Below, in pieces: positions 43,230 through 52,557 of a stretch of 57,630 bases of DNA (its first letter is position 1; every line of letters starts with the position of its first letter). This stretch comes from Candidatus Electrothrix aarhusensis (GTDB lineage: Bacteria > Desulfobacterota > Desulfobulbia > Desulfobulbales > Desulfobulbaceae). The translations under genes were made by a program, and so were the position numbers. The stretch is taken from positions 1-57,630 of the forward strand of contig MTKO01000060.1 in the NCBI GenBank assembly GCA_004028505.1, given 5' to 3'. The notes beneath the pieces were generated by a model. That model was given only the letters and a program-made list of their open reading frames with translations, did no database searches and was not told the DNA's origin.

Positions 43230-43679
43230 TTAGTCCTCCATCACCCACCAAACATCTTCAATTGATGGGTCATCATAGCGCTGCAAGTTTTCCAACCATT
43301 CTGGCATATCTTCTTTTATCTCTTGTTTTAAATCTGTCAGTTCTTCTTTCTCTATCAAACCTTTCTCATGCATAAAGGTGTAAAACTTTTTCAGGCTTGC
43401 TGCATTGCTCTTGATGTTTGACTTACTTGCCCACATTGCCTTTCTTATGAACCAATAGCCAAGAAACATACCGACATCGTCAGCACCGTCTTTTGCTTCA
43501 ATTGCATCTTCGTAAAGCAGATATTCGTTTACATAGAACTCAATGTTACCAAGATGATTTTTTATCGTCTTTTTTGAGAGGCCGGATGCTTTGAGCCACG
43601 CATCAAACTCATTTAATAGACCTTTATTCGCTTTTTTTATCTTTTTACAATCTTTTTCGTATTTATCGTAATCGTCCAT
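43230..43679 (-). CDS. Integrase N-terminal (SAM-like) domain protein without catalytic domain
   Basis: From ATG at 43679 a 149-residue helical protein (the frame is open to 43745). NEFDAWLKASGLSKKTIKNHLGNIEFYVNEYL is the core-binding fold found at the N-terminus of tyrosine recombinases, and NAASLKKFYTFMHEKG is its second half. The catalytic domain with the R-H-R-Y residues is missing. The family is common as a stand-alone protein and may be a DNA-binding remnant. A partial second copy of its N-terminus lies at 45118-45165. AT-rich. Confidence 0.6.
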   Translation of the reverse strand: MDDYDKYEKDCKKIKKANKGLLNEFDAWLKASGLSKKTIKNHLGNIEFYVNEYLLYEDAIEAKDGADDVGMFLGYWFIRKAMWASKSNIKSNAASLKKFYTFMHEKGLIEKEELTDLKQEIKEDMPEWLENLQRYDDPSIEDVWWVMED

Positions 43680-43766
43680 TTTTAATGCTCTGTTATTTAA
43701 TGATTTGTTGGTGATAATAGTGAAACTTACCGGTTTAACCGGCATGTTTTGTTATTGGGGAAAGTG

Positions 43767-45065
43767 TTATGCTTCTCTCGCATCTAAATAATCGCTGTAC
43801 CAAAGCCCGCCCAAAGGCAATCCCTCTGCAACTAAGTTCTTCACGGTTTCGTCTTTGCTTGCCCTGCGGATAATTGAAAAACCATCTGGACCTTTTTCCA
43901 GAATCCAGACTTCGGAAGGCTCCAGAGCATCAACCAAATACGGTTGATGGGTCGTGATGAAAACCTGCGACCCGCCTTTGCGGCCTGTCGCGTGTTCACG
44001 AAATTCCTGCGCTAAGGATTCAAGGAGCTTGTGGTACAAGCCGTTTTCCGGTTCTTCTATGCATAGAAACGGCGGCGGTGTCGGATCTTCAAGTAAAAGT
44101 AAATACGCAAACACCTTTAATGTGCCGTCAGACATCTGCTGGGAATAAAATGGGTCTTGGAAGCCCTTGTCATTAAACCGAAGAAGCAAGCGACCATCGT
44201 TCGTCGCTTCCGTTTCAATCTTGTTGATGCCGGGTATTTTTTCAGCGATTAGGTTGAGAATTGATTGGAAACGCTTTGGGTGCTCCCGTTCCATGAACTG
44301 CACCACATTTCCAAGATTGTCGCCATGTATATTGAGGTGTTTCTGCGGCCCGGCGAGCGGTAGACTGCGGGCGGCATCGGGAGTGAAGTAGCTGAGGTAC
44401 CATCCTTCGATAAACCTCCGAAACGCTGAAATCCTCGGGTGTTGTTTCAAAGACCCCAGGGTTGCGATTCCGAGCTTGCGTATGTCCTCAAGTTCGACAA
44501 CTTCGGTTTCTCTGGACTCTTCCTCGGATTCACCTGACTTAATGGATTCCATCAGGTGAAACAGATCAAAGTCTCTTTGATCTTCAGCAATTTGACGACC
44601 TCCCTGAGTTCCTTTCCAAACAACTCCTTTTCCATTATTCAAGACAAGAAATGAAAAGGGCCATCCATGCCTTTGCCCTTTGCGCCGTTGCCTGAGACGT
44701 TCTTTCAGCACAAATGGACGACCGGATTTGTCGATATCAATGGTAATTTCATAGGTAATAGGCCGTGCATTCCCTGCTTCCTTGTAATACACCTCGAATT
44801 CAATGGGTTCATGTTGCCCTTGTGCCCTGATTCTCTTAAAGCCACCTCTGCCACGAGAGTCGCACGCCTCTTCAACGCCTAATTTCAAAGCGTCTGCCAA
44901 AAAACCGAACGCATCAAATAAGGTACTTTTCCCGACACCATTTTTCCCGATAACCGCAGTCATGGGCGTGAGAGGCTCGGCTTTTTGTTGATTCCACAGT
45001 CGGCCAAGAGTAACATCCTTTAACGACCTGAAATTTTTAATCCTGAATCCTTCTATCTTTGCCAT
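43767..45065 (-). CDS. AAA ATPase, COG4637/OLD-like
   Basis: A 432-residue ABC-type AAA_21 ATPase of the SMC/OLD kind. Walker A GKNGVGKST at 40-48, signature region QQMSDGTLK, Walker B FLCIEEPENGLY and the H-loop TTHQPYLVD. Between Walker A and the signature lies a 250-residue insertion that probably forms a helical arm. Related ATPases are usually paired with a DUF4276 (toprim-like) nuclease in defence modules; here that partner is missing and the SAM-like protein follows instead. The start is ATG at 45065. Confidence 0.75.
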   Translation of the reverse strand: MAKIEGFRIKNFRSLKDVTLGRLWNQQKAEPLTPMTAVIGKNGVGKSTLFDAFGFLADALKLGVEEACDSRGRGGFKRIRAQGQHEPIEFEVYYKEAGNARPITYEITIDIDKSGRPFVLKERLRQRRKGQRHGWPFSFLVLNNGKGVVWKGTQGGRQIAEDQRDFDLFHLMESIKSGESEEESRETEVVELEDIRKLGIATLGSLKQHPRISAFRRFIEGWYLSYFTPDAARSLPLAGPQKHLNIHGDNLGNVVQFMEREHPKRFQSILNLIAEKIPGINKIETEATNDGRLLLRFNDKGFQDPFYSQQMSDGTLKVFAYLLLLEDPTPPPFLCIEEPENGLYHKLLESLAQEFREHATGRKGGSQVFITTHQPYLVDALEPSEVWILEKGPDGFSIIRRASKDETVKNLVAEGLPLGGLWYSDYLDAREA

Positions 45066-45117
45066 ATTTTTCTTATTAATCAGTGAGCTTCAGCGAGGCC
45101 GTTTTGAGCATTTTATG

Positions 45118-45165
45118 AGGCTAATTTAATAGACCGTCATTAGCTTTTTTTATCTTCTTGCGGTC
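45118..45165 (-). pseudogene. Fragment duplicated from the SAM-like-domain gene
   Basis: On the minus strand this reads RKKIKKANDGLLN-stop, nearly the same as KKIKKANKGLLNE in the gene at 43230; the shared DNA word is TTTAATAGACC and GCTTTTTTTATCTT. Upstream (45166-45230) the frame stays open (SLFNEQKTTAD) but has no start codon I accept. Confidence 0.5.
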
Positions 45166-45272
45166 GGCTGTAGTTTTTTGTTCGTTGAATAAAGATGTTA
45201 TCGTGGTCTCTTCCCTAATCTCTATAATCTCGCGGCTTTTTGCGTCCGCTGAATTAGCCTTGTTGGGCCATG

Positions 45273-46577
45273 TTATAGTCCTAAGCCACCGATATTAATA
45301 TCAGGCCATAAAATTACATCTGGGCCGACTCTCATTGTCGCTTTCACGCCACCATCAGAGGAAACTATGAAACCTACCGAATCTTCTAATGAGGAACAAA
45401 ATCTAAAAGACGATCTATGTCTTGTCCCAAAAGAGTCTATAGGTGTTTTCTTTTTTTCAGTTGAAATAACAAATTCGAGACTTGGTGAATTAGCTATTAC
45501 TTCTGATCCAAAACCAATAACTCGGAATTTGTCAGTTATAATTACTGCTCCATCTACGCCCGATAAATTAGAAACAAACTGCACGCAATCAGAAAGAGCT
45601 TCATCGATTTCGTCTTGATTTGAGGATATCATTGAGTGTTTTATGAAGTTTTCTTTTGTGAGTTGCTCGCCTTTCCGCATCGGAAAATGTAAATCATAAT
45701 ATTTTCTATGACTCACAATAGAAGAAACCATTAACTTCCAAATTTCATCATAATCTAAAGGATATTTAATATTGACTCGATCTAATAATCTCGAATCTTT
45801 TGGTGTTAGATAGTCTGGCACAAAAAAAACTGTTCCACCATGTCCTTTTTGCCTGATATGGAATAGTAACCTTTCTATAAAGTGAAAATAAAATCTCTTT
45901 GGGTAATCTTCGTCATGCCCATCTGGATCATATCTTTTCCCAGACAACTCAGATACAACTTTTTTGTAAAATGAAATGGAGCCTTTTTTAAAAAAGTCAC
46001 CCAAAGGGCCATTTTGTAGTATGCCCCATGATGGCTCAATAACTTCTCCATTACGTAGTGAAAAAAATATTATACCTTCAGCTGAAAGGGATAGGTTGCC
46101 AGGTTCAGTAGATGAAATTGTTAAGTAATTTGGTGGAGGCATTCCATGGTTTGATTCATGAGATAAAAGTTTCCACCAGGAAGTACCGGTATCCAAAAGT
46201 CCCCAAATTCCAAGTTGTGGATCCTTCTTTGATCTATTTGTTTGGGAAACACATATTAAGACTTGTGTCATTTCAAAGGCTGGAGATAAACGTAAAATCT
46301 CTGAAATATTGAATGGCCTTGGTTCTGGAAAAATTATAGTACGATGTGGGTTTTTAAAGTGAGGATCATTTTTTTTTATAAGATCTTTTTTATTTGCAAA
46401 AACTAAACGAAAGCCCAATCTTCTTTTTTCTTCTGTCAAAAAGCTTGCGTGGTATGAAGTTTCAAGAAGATCATTTAGAATTATATCTTGTGGAAGATCA
46501 GGTGGTGGAGAATGATCAGATTTAATTTCATTAATGGTCTTCTTAAGTATTTCAGGTAGATCTTTTGGATATTTCAT
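45273..46577 (-). CDS. DisA_N (diadenylate-cyclase-like) domain protein, DACNV-like
   Basis: A 434-residue AT-rich gene. The C-terminal 100 residues carry both hallmarks of the diadenylate cyclase fold: D-G-A at 342-344 (VDGAVIITDKF) and R-H-R at 386-388 (FGTRHRSSF), followed by VGFIVSSDGGV. The N-terminal 330 residues are alpha/beta, with two segments that resemble an unidentified sensor domain. This arrangement recalls the DACNV-type proteins proposed as nucleotide-second-messenger sensors. Both catalytic-type motifs are kept, so c-di-AMP synthesis is possible but unproven. Copy A of the 5' element begins 11 bp upstream. Confidence 0.6.
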   Translation of the reverse strand: MKYPKDLPEILKKTINEIKSDHSPPPDLPQDIILNDLLETSYHASFLTEEKRRLGFRLVFANKKDLIKKNDPHFKNPHRTIIFPEPRPFNISEILRLSPAFEMTQVLICVSQTNRSKKDPQLGIWGLLDTGTSWWKLLSHESNHGMPPPNYLTISSTEPGNLSLSAEGIIFFSLRNGEVIEPSWGILQNGPLGDFFKKGSISFYKKVVSELSGKRYDPDGHDEDYPKRFYFHFIERLLFHIRQKGHGGTVFFVPDYLTPKDSRLLDRVNIKYPLDYDEIWKLMVSSIVSHRKYYDLHFPMRKGEQLTKENFIKHSMISSNQDEIDEALSDCVQFVSNLSGVDGAVIITDKFRVIGFGSEVIANSPSLEFVISTEKKKTPIDSFGTRHRSSFRFCSSLEDSVGFIVSSDGGVKATMRVGPDVILWPDINIGGLGL

Positions 46578-46588
46578 ATTATCTTTAT

Positions 46589-47016
46589 AATAGTGTTAAT
46601 AAGTGGAAACTTTCCATGCTATTGACTGTAATATATTTTGGAAAATGCCAATTATTCCGATATTGAAGTGAAAAAAAGGGATATTTTTCCTTTTATCACT
46701 TTCCGCCTGTGCTTTTCCTCTTATCACGCTATACAGCAGCTAACATGGAACACAGAAATACGCTTCAACTTCTTCAGGCGTTGCAAGCAAAACCTTTCAA
46801 CCATATTGGGAACAATTTCCCAAGCAACGTTGAGAACCAAACGAAACGTGAAATAAAACTATTTATCTATCGCATGTTCTCAGAAAATTCAAGGAAGAAC
46901 AGCTGAGCAGCCCCTTGGTTACTACAAGAATTTCTTCGCAAAAAAACAAGATACAGTTTATTAACAGACTGAAATAGAGAATAGGAGCCCTAGCGGATTT
47001 GTTCTTTTCGGTCTGA
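46589..47016 (+). repeat. Dispersed 5'-gene element, copy A (long)
   Basis: About 428 bp, same orientation as copy B. It shares the gene-proximal core (GTTAATAAGTGGAAACTTTCC, CTATTGACTG) with copies C and D and the distal blocks with copy B. The ettA gene starts 62 bp beyond it. Noncoding. Confidence 0.75.
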
Positions 47017-47078
47017 CAAAGCAGGGCCGAGCGACCGCAGCAGGCTGTCAAAGTAACTTATTGAATAACAGGAAAATA

Positions 47079-48764
47079 ATGGCACAAGAAGTGAATAAAA
47101 TCATCTATTCGATGATTAAGGTGAGTAAGAAGTATAAGGATCAGGTCATTATCAAGGATATTTCTCTCTCCTATTTTTATGGAGCCAAGATCGGGGTTCT
47201 GGGCCTGAACGGCTCAGGAAAGAGTACCCTGTTACGGATCTTAGCAGGTACGGATAAGGAGTTTGAGGGCGAGAGCCTCCTTTCCGAGGGTTTTACCGTG
47301 GATATGCTGGAGCAGGAACCCCAGCTTGATCCAGAAAAGACCGTGCGCGAGATTGTGGAGCAGGGAGTGCAGGGCATTGTTGATCTGCTGGAAGAGTATA
47401 ATCAGATCAACGCAAAATTTGCCGAGCCCATGGATGACGATGCCATGCAGGCATTGATTGACCGTCAGGGTGAAGTGCAGGATCAATTGGAGGCAGCTGA
47501 TGCCTGGAACCTGGACAGCAGGCTGGATATGGCGATGGACGCCCTGCGTTGCCCGCCTAGTGAAGCTAAGATAGGGGTGCTGTCCGGCGGAGAAAAACGG
47601 CGGGTTGCACTCTGTTGTATCCTCCTTAAAAAACCTGACATTCTCTTGCTGGATGAGCCGACCAACCATCTGGACGCCGAGTCCGTGGCCTGGTTAGAGC
47701 ACCATCTCCAGCAGTACGAGGGGACCGTGATTGCGGTTACTCATGATCGTTATTTCCTTGATAACGTAGCTGGCTGGGTCCTGGAGCTTGATCGGGGACG
47801 CGGCATTCCCTGGAAGGGGAATTATTCCTCCTGGCTGGAGCAGAAACAAAAGCGTCTGGCTCTGGAGGAAAAAAAGGAAAGCGAGCGCCAACGTACTCTC
47901 TCACGGGAACTGGAATGGATCCGTATGAGTCCCAAGGGGCGTCATGCCAAGGCCAAGGCCCGTATCAATCAATATGAGCAGCTCCTGAATCAGGACGGCA
48001 ATGAGCGGCTGAAAAAGCTGGAGATCTACATCCCGCCCGGCCCCCGCTTGGGCAAGGTGGTTATTGAGGGCGAGGGTATCCGCAAGAGTTACGGCGACCG
48101 TATCCTGGTGGAGGATCTTACCTTTTCCCTGCCACCGGGCGGTATTGTCGGTATTGTCGGCCCCAACGGTGCGGGCAAGACCACCCTCTTTCGGATGATC
48201 ACCGGGCAGGAAGAGCCGGATGAGGGAAGTATTCGCATCGGTGAGACTGTCAAGCTCTGCTATGTGGATCAGGGTCGTGATAACCTTGATCCCAATAAAA
48301 CCATATTCGAAACAATCTCCGAGGGACAGGAGACGATTTGGCTGGGTACCCAGGAAGTTAATGCCCGTTCCTATGTGGGCAAGTTCAACTTCAGCGGCTC
48401 TGCGCAACAGAATAAGGTTTCGGAGATTTCCGGTGGCCAGCGCAATCGGGTACATCTTGCCATGATGCTGAAAGAGGGCGGGAATGTTCTTTTACTGGAT
48501 GAGCCAACCAATGACCTGGACGTGAACACTCTGCGTGCTCTGGAAGAGGCTCTGGAGAGTTACGGTGGTTGCGCGGTCATCATCAGCCATGACCGCTGGT
48601 TCCTTGATCGCCTTGCCACCCATATTATGGCCTTTGAAGGCGATTCCAAGGTGGTTTGGTTTGAGGGCAATTATTCCGACTATGAGCAGGATTATAAAAA
48701 GCGGATGGGAGCTGCTGCTGATCAGCCTCATCGTATTCGCTACCGTCATTTAACGAGGGATTAG
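47079..48764 (+). CDS. ettA: Energy-dependent translational throttle protein EttA
   Basis: A 561-residue ABC-F protein that binds the ribosomal E site and tunes the first steps of elongation to the ATP level. Two ATP-binding cassettes: Walker A GLNGSGKST and GPNGAGKTT, signatures LSGGEKRRVAL and ISGGQRNRVHL, and Walker B LLLDEPTNHLDA and LLLDEPTNDLDV. The linker with SPKGRHAKAKARINQYEQLL is the EttA type. Length agrees with E. coli EttA (555). ATG at 47079 follows CAGGA; six extra upstream codons are possible. Core gene on the edge of the accessory island. Confidence 0.93.
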   Translation: MAQEVNKIIYSMIKVSKKYKDQVIIKDISLSYFYGAKIGVLGLNGSGKSTLLRILAGTDKEFEGESLLSEGFTVDMLEQEPQLDPEKTVREIVEQGVQGIVDLLEEYNQINAKFAEPMDDDAMQALIDRQGEVQDQLEAADAWNLDSRLDMAMDALRCPPSEAKIGVLSGGEKRRVALCCILLKKPDILLLDEPTNHLDAESVAWLEHHLQQYEGTVIAVTHDRYFLDNVAGWVLELDRGRGIPWKGNYSSWLEQKQKRLALEEKKESERQRTLSRELEWIRMSPKGRHAKAKARINQYEQLLNQDGNERLKKLEIYIPPGPRLGKVVIEGEGIRKSYGDRILVEDLTFSLPPGGIVGIVGPNGAGKTTLFRMITGQEEPDEGSIRIGETVKLCYVDQGRDNLDPNKTIFETISEGQETIWLGTQEVNARSYVGKFNFSGSAQQNKVSEISGGQRNRVHLAMMLKEGGNVLLLDEPTNDLDVNTLRALEEALESYGGCAVIISHDRWFLDRLATHIMAFEGDSKVVWFEGNYSDYEQDYKKRMGAAADQPHRIRYRHLTRD

Positions 48765-48864
48765 GTTTAGCAGCGCTGTTGTTTTTCTATGATAAGGGGA
48801 GGGAGGAAAAAGGGGTGTTTTTTTTCTCTCCCCATGCCCTGTTGGTGAGCGGAGAGCTCCGATA

Positions 48865-51090
48865 CTATCTGCTTGAAGCCAAAAGTTGGCGGTTTGCCGT
48901 TACCAGACGTTCGGCAATGACTCGCAGCATGAGATCTTTAATGGACTCGGCTAAGAGGGGTTCTTCTTTTTGTATGGCCTGCATGGAATCTTTTGTGAGG
49001 CGATAAACAACCGTATCTGTGTCTGCCACTATCGTTGCTGTCCGAGGGACATTGAGACAATATCCGACTTCCCCGATCATCGTACCAACACAGATCGTTT
49101 GAAGACGAACTGGGTGTTGGTTACCACTTTGAAGATAGATAGAAATCTGCCCTGATTCAACAAAATAGACCGAATCAGAGGACTCTCCTTGCCGGACCAG
49201 GAGTTCTTTTGAGTCCAGGGTGGATTTTTGCAGGTAAGATTTAAGCAAACGTATTTGTTCTCTTTTAAAGCCTTTTGCAAGCAATTGCAGGGGTAAGGCA
49301 AGGTTTTCTTGTGGCCCGCTGTCGGATTCAAGCAAGGCGTCTTCACACCAGGATAGGGCTCTGTCGAGATCCGAAGCAAAGTTTAAGGATTTTTCGTTTG
49401 GCCGAATGCCATTGTGTAGCATTTGCTGCTTGAGTTGAGGCGATAATGAACTCAATATGACAGTAAAGTGAAGAGAGTCGGCAAGGTAAAGGATACGAGT
49501 AAAACAGAAGGCTGCTGAAGAGTCTACCCCTGTCACCCGGCGAAAGTCGATAATGAGGTACCGCAATGGGAGCGATGCACGTAGCCGAGATTGTAATTCG
49601 TTGAGAATGGCATTAGCTGTCCCGAAAAAAATAAATCCATGCAGCTCAAGAACGTGGGTGTGCCATCCCAGCCTAACAAGCTGCTTGCGTTCTCGTGAGG
49701 AACGCAAAACATTGCTGGTGAGTTCTGCCCCAGAAAGTTTGCGATAGAAAATATCTGTCCGGCTATAGCTGATCACAAAGGTAAACATCATAACAACAAA
49801 GCCGAGTACGATCCCGGTCATAAAGTTTGTCGCCATAATTGCCAGGCCAATAATTGTAATCATTCCGTAATCAGCCAGCGGGAGAGAGCTCCATTTTTTT
49901 ATCAGCCAGTTATAGAGGAAGACAATTCCTTGGAAGATGAGCAGTCCTCCTAAGATGGCTTTCGGAACGAAAAAGAGCAGAGAACGTCCAAAGAAGAGTA
50001 TCAGGAGGGGCATTATTCCGACAATGATGCCTAAGACTCGTGTCCGGCTCACGGTCATATCTCGACCTAATGAGGTGGTACCGAGCGAGTGAAAACCTAT
50101 CATGCCACCAGCTAATGCAGACAACATATTAGTTTTTCCTGCGGCCTGGAGCTCGTGGTTCAGGTCCATATCTTTTCGCTCGCTCATCTCAATACCGCTG
50201 AGATTGAGCAACAGGCTGATCGGAGTAATGATAAGAACCGCTCCGATATTGCCCAATTGACCTTGAATTATATCCCAGCGGGCGGAGAAAAAATGCGTTG
50301 GATTAATGAAGGGCCAGCCTGCTGCTAAGTTTACATCTCCCAGCAGGAGCCCGCTATCAGCAGCGTTTTGGACACTGATGTCACTATACCTCAGCAGGAG
50401 ATAAAAAATTATCCCCTCGGTAAGAAGCAGGCCCGGTAATGCCAAGCTGTGTCGAATTTGACGGGTACCGATAAAGAGGATCAGGCCGAAGAGGACACCA
50501 GGAAGCCACACTTTCAGCTCGTTGCCCGCGAATAATCTCACCAGATTGCCTGCACTGAGGTTATGGTCAACCATAGTTCCTATGCCACCCAAGAGCAGCA
50601 TGATGCCAGTTCCGGCCATAAAACCACCTATGACAGGGTAGGGCAGGTAGCGCACCAGAATGCCCAATTTAAATCTTCCCAACAGGATCAGTATGAGTCC
50701 ATTGAGAAAAGTTGTAAGGGCTATGAGTGTAAGGACTGTAGGCATCGCCGTATCAGGCGTAGTTAATGTGGCTGTTATGGCAGAGATTGATGTTGCCATG
50801 ACAACCAGAGGGCTGTCCTGTAGCCCAGCGATAATTCCTCTGTTTTTGGAGAAGAAGGTTATACTGAGAGAGCTGATAGAGACGGTGACCAAGGCCATAG
50901 CAATTCCTCGCGGAAGTTCTGTGGCGAGTGGACCGACAAAAATAAGGCTGGTGAGTGAGACCGAAAAGATGCTCAGGAGAGTACCGAGAAGTACGCCTGC
51001 TGTGATTGTTGAGAACCAAGCCGGAAACTGCATGAGGATGCTGAGTCTCTCGGTTTTTGTTTTCTTTTTTTTAAATGGTACCGATGGCAT
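48865..51090 (-). CDS. SulP/SLC26 anion transporter with STAS and cNMP-binding domains
   Basis: A 741-residue transporter of the SulP family. Residues ~20-440 hold about ten to twelve membrane helices, with the TM3-like segment ALTTFLNGLILILLG and the conserved IAPISLLLN-type stretch (VLIITPISLLLNLSG). A STAS domain follows (LRYLIIDFRRVTGVDSSAAFCF), then a cyclic-nucleotide-binding domain (SKELLVRQGESSDSVYFVESGQISIYL ... GEVGYCLNVPRTATIVADTDT). The substrate, sulfate, bicarbonate or another anion, cannot be told. This is one of two cNMP-binding proteins in the window; the other is at 5420. Confidence 0.85.
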   Translation of the reverse strand: MPSVPFKKKKTKTERLSILMQFPAWFSTITAGVLLGTLLSIFSVSLTSLIFVGPLATELPRGIAMALVTVSISSLSITFFSKNRGIIAGLQDSPLVVMATSISAITATLTTPDTAMPTVLTLIALTTFLNGLILILLGRFKLGILVRYLPYPVIGGFMAGTGIMLLLGGIGTMVDHNLSAGNLVRLFAGNELKVWLPGVLFGLILFIGTRQIRHSLALPGLLLTEGIIFYLLLRYSDISVQNAADSGLLLGDVNLAAGWPFINPTHFFSARWDIIQGQLGNIGAVLIITPISLLLNLSGIEMSERKDMDLNHELQAAGKTNMLSALAGGMIGFHSLGTTSLGRDMTVSRTRVLGIIVGIMPLLILFFGRSLLFFVPKAILGGLLIFQGIVFLYNWLIKKWSSLPLADYGMITIIGLAIMATNFMTGIVLGFVVMMFTFVISYSRTDIFYRKLSGAELTSNVLRSSRERKQLVRLGWHTHVLELHGFIFFGTANAILNELQSRLRASLPLRYLIIDFRRVTGVDSSAAFCFTRILYLADSLHFTVILSSLSPQLKQQMLHNGIRPNEKSLNFASDLDRALSWCEDALLESDSGPQENLALPLQLLAKGFKREQIRLLKSYLQKSTLDSKELLVRQGESSDSVYFVESGQISIYLQSGNQHPVRLQTICVGTMIGEVGYCLNVPRTATIVADTDTVVYRLTKDSMQAIQKEEPLLAESIKDLMLRVIAERLVTANRQLLASSR

Positions 51091-51227
51091 ACTATTGTAT
51101 TAATCCTGCTGCAAGTGTCAGTGAGTCTATGCGGCAAGACATCAGGCCAGCTGCGGTGAATGTTGCGACGTGTTCTGGACATTTTGGGAACACGCTGTTA
51201 GTTAATGAGGTTCTGTGGAAATATTTT

Positions 51228-52250
51228 TCAGTTTGAGGTATTAGAAACTTTTTTTCGTAAAAGGTTTTTTACTGAAGTATCGTTGTCAGAATCCTCCTGC
51301 TGGGCCTTTTTAATATCTTGAATAGCGTTTGTAACGCATTTGTATTGTTCCCAGCCAGCGAGTTTGGCATCCAGGTCAACATGCTCCCACTTCGCATGCC
51401 CATTTTTCTTCAGCCATCCCTCATTATCGTAGATGATTCGACCTATTTCACCAACATTTTTACAGTTCTGATGGCTTTCGTCATAGCCATAGCTCATAAG
51501 AACAGCCTTCACTGCAAAGGTCTTGACTGGTTTTTTCTGCCAGCTGTATGTTCCGGCAGGAATGATGGAAGGCACATAATGTTCGGCTATACGCTTATCT
51601 GTTATTGGAAGGAGATGGAGGTTTTCTGTATAAATATTTGAAAAGAGACTCACCGGATATCCAGAAATATAAAACATGGCATCAATAACCTCTGAGCGGA
51701 GCAGCATAAGGGCTTTTTTTGCATCAACGTGTTTTGTCTCACTTGGAGTAACCCCTGCGATCTCAAAGAGAAGAGAGGCGGTCAGCGCTGTGCCGCTTCC
51801 TTTGGAGCCTATGGCCACAATTTTCCCTTTCAAGTCAGAGAAAGATTTGATGGAACGGGAGGCCAGAATATGGACTTCCTCATTATATAGCGGGAAGATC
51901 ATTCTTATTTGCTTGGCTATATTAAAGAGTTGTTCGTCTCCAGAAGAGCGGATAGAGGCTAAAACGTCTGACTGGACAATGCCTAATTGAACATCTTTGC
52001 GCTCGTAAACATCGGCAATATTATCCAAAGAACCATTGGAAGGTTCTACATTCAGATAGATACCTTTCTGTTTAACCAGCTTTGAAATGTCGTATCCTAT
52101 TTGTATATATGTTCCTTTTGTACCCCCAGTGACGATACCCATCTCTGTCGCTGCGAGTGTTGGGGAAAATGTAGAAACAGTAGAGATAAAAAAGACAAAT
52201 GCAGCGAACAGTTTATATGATTTTAATGAGTTCATAATTTTTTGCACCAT
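51228..52250 (-). CDS. TAXI family TRAP transporter solute-binding protein
   Basis: A 340-residue periplasmic receptor with a Sec signal (cleavage near PTLA-A). The TAXI signature is present: MGIVTGGTKGTYIQIG, VQLGIVQSDVL, GKIVAIGSKGSGTALTA and MFYISGYPVSLF. Such receptors bind small carboxylates and hand them to a fused DctQM-type permease, which is not in the window, so it is an orphan receptor here. Start ATG at 52250 (a second ATG lies at 52235); no clear ribosome binding site. It is encoded 138 bp upstream of the SulP gene, same strand. Confidence 0.85.
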   Translation of the reverse strand: MVQKIMNSLKSYKLFAAFVFFISTVSTFSPTLAATEMGIVTGGTKGTYIQIGYDISKLVKQKGIYLNVEPSNGSLDNIADVYERKDVQLGIVQSDVLASIRSSGDEQLFNIAKQIRMIFPLYNEEVHILASRSIKSFSDLKGKIVAIGSKGSGTALTASLLFEIAGVTPSETKHVDAKKALMLLRSEVIDAMFYISGYPVSLFSNIYTENLHLLPITDKRIAEHYVPSIIPAGTYSWQKKPVKTFAVKAVLMSYGYDESHQNCKNVGEIGRIIYDNEGWLKKNGHAKWEHVDLDAKLAGWEQYKCVTNAIQDIKKAQQEDSDNDTSVKNLLRKKVSNTSN

Positions 52251-52557
52251 TAAAAAAGTTTTTTTCGTCAGATGCGGGGTACTGACGTGCAACCCTGATT
52301 ACCTGTAGGGATAAGCAAAAGATGAGAACGTGGTAAGGACACTACGATGCTATCGTAGCTAACAGTTTAATCAGATGCCTTTATAAGTCAATAAAATAAC
52401 GTGTCATGTCGAAAAAAAGAAGGTGAAAAGATATCTCAATCTTAAGCTATAAATACATACCTTTGTGTGGTATATATTTTTTATACATTGCAAGAGTGAG
52501 TAGGTACCTTGTGTCGTAGAAAAATTTTTCCTCCGTAGATTTCTCTTTTTTATTTGT
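52251..52557. other. Intergenic, no recognised feature
   Basis: AT-rich 307 bp between the transglutaminase and TAXI genes. AAAAAAGTTTTTTT at 52251-52265 is a weak palindrome. No gene seen. Confidence 0.35.
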
